DNA of 64,000 nucleotides from Actinomycetota bacterium (GTDB lineage: Bacteria > Actinomycetota > Actinomycetes > S36-B12). Below, in pieces: positions 63,196 to 64,000 of this stretch. The stretch lies in assembly GCA_016717115.1 (NCBI GenBank), contig JADKGE010000001.1, positions 558,001 to 622,000 on the forward strand, given 5' to 3'. Position 1 is the stretch's first letter; every line of letters starts with the position of its first letter. The position numbers and the translations under genes are program-made. The notes below the pieces were generated by a model that saw only the letters and a list, made by a program, of their open reading frames with translations, was not told the DNA's origin and ran no database searches.

Positions 63196-63369
63196 ATGGG
63201 AATCATGGACAGCGCCGAGGGTCTGCTCGGTGGCGCGGGCGACCAGGTTGACGGTGCGGTGGATGCCGCTGCCGACGCGGTCAAGGACAAGGCCCCGGAT
63301 CAGGTCGACGGTGCGATCGATCAGGGCGCCGACATGGCGAAGGACGCCATTACGGACCAGCTCTCCTGA
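63196..63369 (+). CDS. Small acidic repeat protein (Rv0909/CsbD-like)
   Basis: 57 residues, MGIMDSAEGLLGGAGDQVDG, with repeated short heptad-like units (DQVDGAVDAAADAVKDK, then DQVDGAIDQGADMAKDA). It is disordered or amphipathic and very acidic. This pattern is seen in mycobacterial Rv0909/MT0933-like antitoxin-type and CsbD-type stress proteins. A perfect AGGAGG precedes the ATG. No toxin-like partner is adjacent, so a stress-protein role is as likely as an antitoxin one. Confidence 0.65.
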   Translation: MGIMDSAEGLLGGAGDQVDGAVDAAADAVKDKAPDQVDGAIDQGADMAKDAITDQLS

Positions 63370-63381
63370 TCGCGCCAGCCG

Positions 63382-63415
63382 AAGAGGCCCGAACCCCATC
63401 GGGTTCGGGCCTCTT
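63382..63415 (+). terminator. Rho-independent-type terminator
   Basis: Perfect 15-bp arms AAGAGGCCCGAACCC and GGGTTCGGGCCTCTT with a 4-nt CATC loop, 12 bp after the small acidic gene. It lies between convergent genes and can act in both directions. Confidence 0.85.
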
Positions 63416-63430
63416 TCGTGCGGGCCAAGG

Positions 63431-63718
63431 TCAGGCGGCCTTCCTCGTCCCTCCGCGGCCGAGGAGCGCCGCCGCACCCCAGACAGCCACGATCCCGACG
63501 ACGAGCTGCAGGCCGTGGCGGATCCAGTCGAATCCACCGGTGTCCTTGACTCCGATGAGGCTTGAGAGCCAGTCGCCCACGAACATGCCGACCACGCCGG
63601 CGACGATGACCGACCACCAGGGAATGTTCTGACGCCCCGGCAGGATGAGGCGCGCGATGATGCCGATGATCGCGCCGCCGATGATGATCCACAGGATGTT
63701 GCCGATACTCCAGTCCAC
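63431..63718 (-). CDS. GlsB/YeaQ/YmgE-family small membrane stress protein
   Basis: 95 residues. Three hydrophobic helices: NILWIIIGGAIIGIIARLIL, WSVIVAGVVGMFVGDWLSSL and a third near GLQLVVGIVAVWGAAALL. The glycine-zipper pattern and the length are typical of this family, induced by stationary-phase or envelope stress in other bacteria. GTG 63718 is preferred (GGAG 8 bp upstream); ATG 63733 is an alternative. Confidence 0.82.
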   Translation of the reverse strand: MDWSIGNILWIIIGGAIIGIIARLILPGRQNIPWWSVIVAGVVGMFVGDWLSSLIGVKDTGGFDWIRHGLQLVVGIVAVWGAAALLGRGGTRKAA

Positions 63719-63906
63719 GTGAGAACTCCGCATCTGACGGGTCCGACGCCCGTGCCGCGAGTATTCAACTGCACGGGCGAGCCCCTGGACCAGTGCCTGG
63801 CGTCCTCGGCCTCGAATCGCCACCGATCGCCTGCGCGGAGCGGGTGTTTGGAGGACGATCGTCCGCGAAGTCGACTAGACGGCCGCCGAGGCCCGAGGGG
63901 AGTGAC

Positions 63907-64000
63907 ATGGTCAAGCGCCGGGATGTCACGTCGCGTGAGTACAAGGTGATGCTGTCGCCGTCGAGACTGGACGGCGACGAGGCCACGATGACCGCTCAGG
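63907..64000 (+). CDS. Partial gene of unknown function at the right edge
   Basis: ATG 63907 follows AGGGGAG. It reads MVKRRDVTSREYKVMLSPSR and continues LDGDEA to the window edge, 31 codons in total. A basic, polar N-terminus. Too short to assign a family. Confidence 0.5.
   Translation, partial: MVKRRDVTSREYKVMLSPSRLDGDEATMTAQ

Overview
The window is 64 kb of very GC-rich, densely packed chromosome. Actinobacterial hallmarks (an actinobacterial RpiB signature, an Abhydrolase_9-type membrane hydrolase, an srsABC-like type III polyketide operon, SulP carriers, GTG starts, strong AGGAGG ribosome-binding sites) point to a free-living, aerobic, heterotrophic member of the Actinomycetota. I cannot name the genus. 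No rRNA, tRNA, CRISPR array or prophage is visible.

Layout. 0-16.4 kb: sugar mutarotase fragment, a PAS-GGDEF-EAL c-di-GMP enzyme, a secreted trypsin-like protease, a secreted cupredoxin-like protein with a multicopper oxidase, SulP-rpiB, a DacB-type carboxypeptidase, a membrane hydrolase, and moeA followed by a molybdopterin oxidoreductase. 16.4-17.5 kb: IS481-family copy A. 17.5-23 kb: a secreted-protein zone (a CHATG-motif protein with a Pro-rich 45-bp repeat, a 199-residue secreted protein, a matrixin-like protease), then YjbR and an amidohydrolase, all broken by one-base indels. 23-25.6 kb: a sugar-1-phosphate nucleotidyltransferase-like gene, an unknown gene and a flavin monooxygenase. 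25.7-31.7 kb: the most unusual block, a minus-strand operon CHAT protease - LCAT-like lipase - two caspase-like proteases, facing a HExxH metalloprotease. 31.9-40.5 kb: isochorismatase-like hydrolase, FAD/Fe-S dehydrogenase, VOC protein, LAL-type LuxR regulator, acyl-CoA mutase. 40.5-41.6 kb: IS481-family copy B, inverted relative to copy A. 43.8-48.7 kb: a phenol-hydroxylase-type soluble diiron monooxygenase operon in dmpLMNOP order. 48.8-53.9 kb: IclR regulator, an srsABC-like phenolic-lipid operon and an acyl-CoA ligase. 54-64 kb: DEAD-box helicase, SulP-GGDEF-hydrolase operon, aldo/keto reductase, histidine phosphatase and small membrane or stress-type proteins.

How genes work together. 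The dmp-like operon would hydroxylate phenolic substrates with electrons passed from NAD(P)H through the FAD/2Fe-2S reductase. No ring-cleavage dioxygenase is visible in the window. Next to it, the type III PKS, methyltransferase and flavoprotein match the layout of operons that make methylated alkylresorcinols and quinones. The CHAT/caspase/lipase block looks like a protease-plus-esterase effector set, as in programmed-death or conflict systems, but no sensor is evident.

Caveat on quality. At least fifteen genes carry single-base indels, often in G or C runs, most of them between 15.4 and 30 kb. In nearly every case the residues in the shifted frame still read as a canonical family sequence. 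Assembly errors are therefore at least as likely as real decay. Both IS copies sit at CTAG stop codons, and copy B has a clean 6-bp TCTAGG target duplication.
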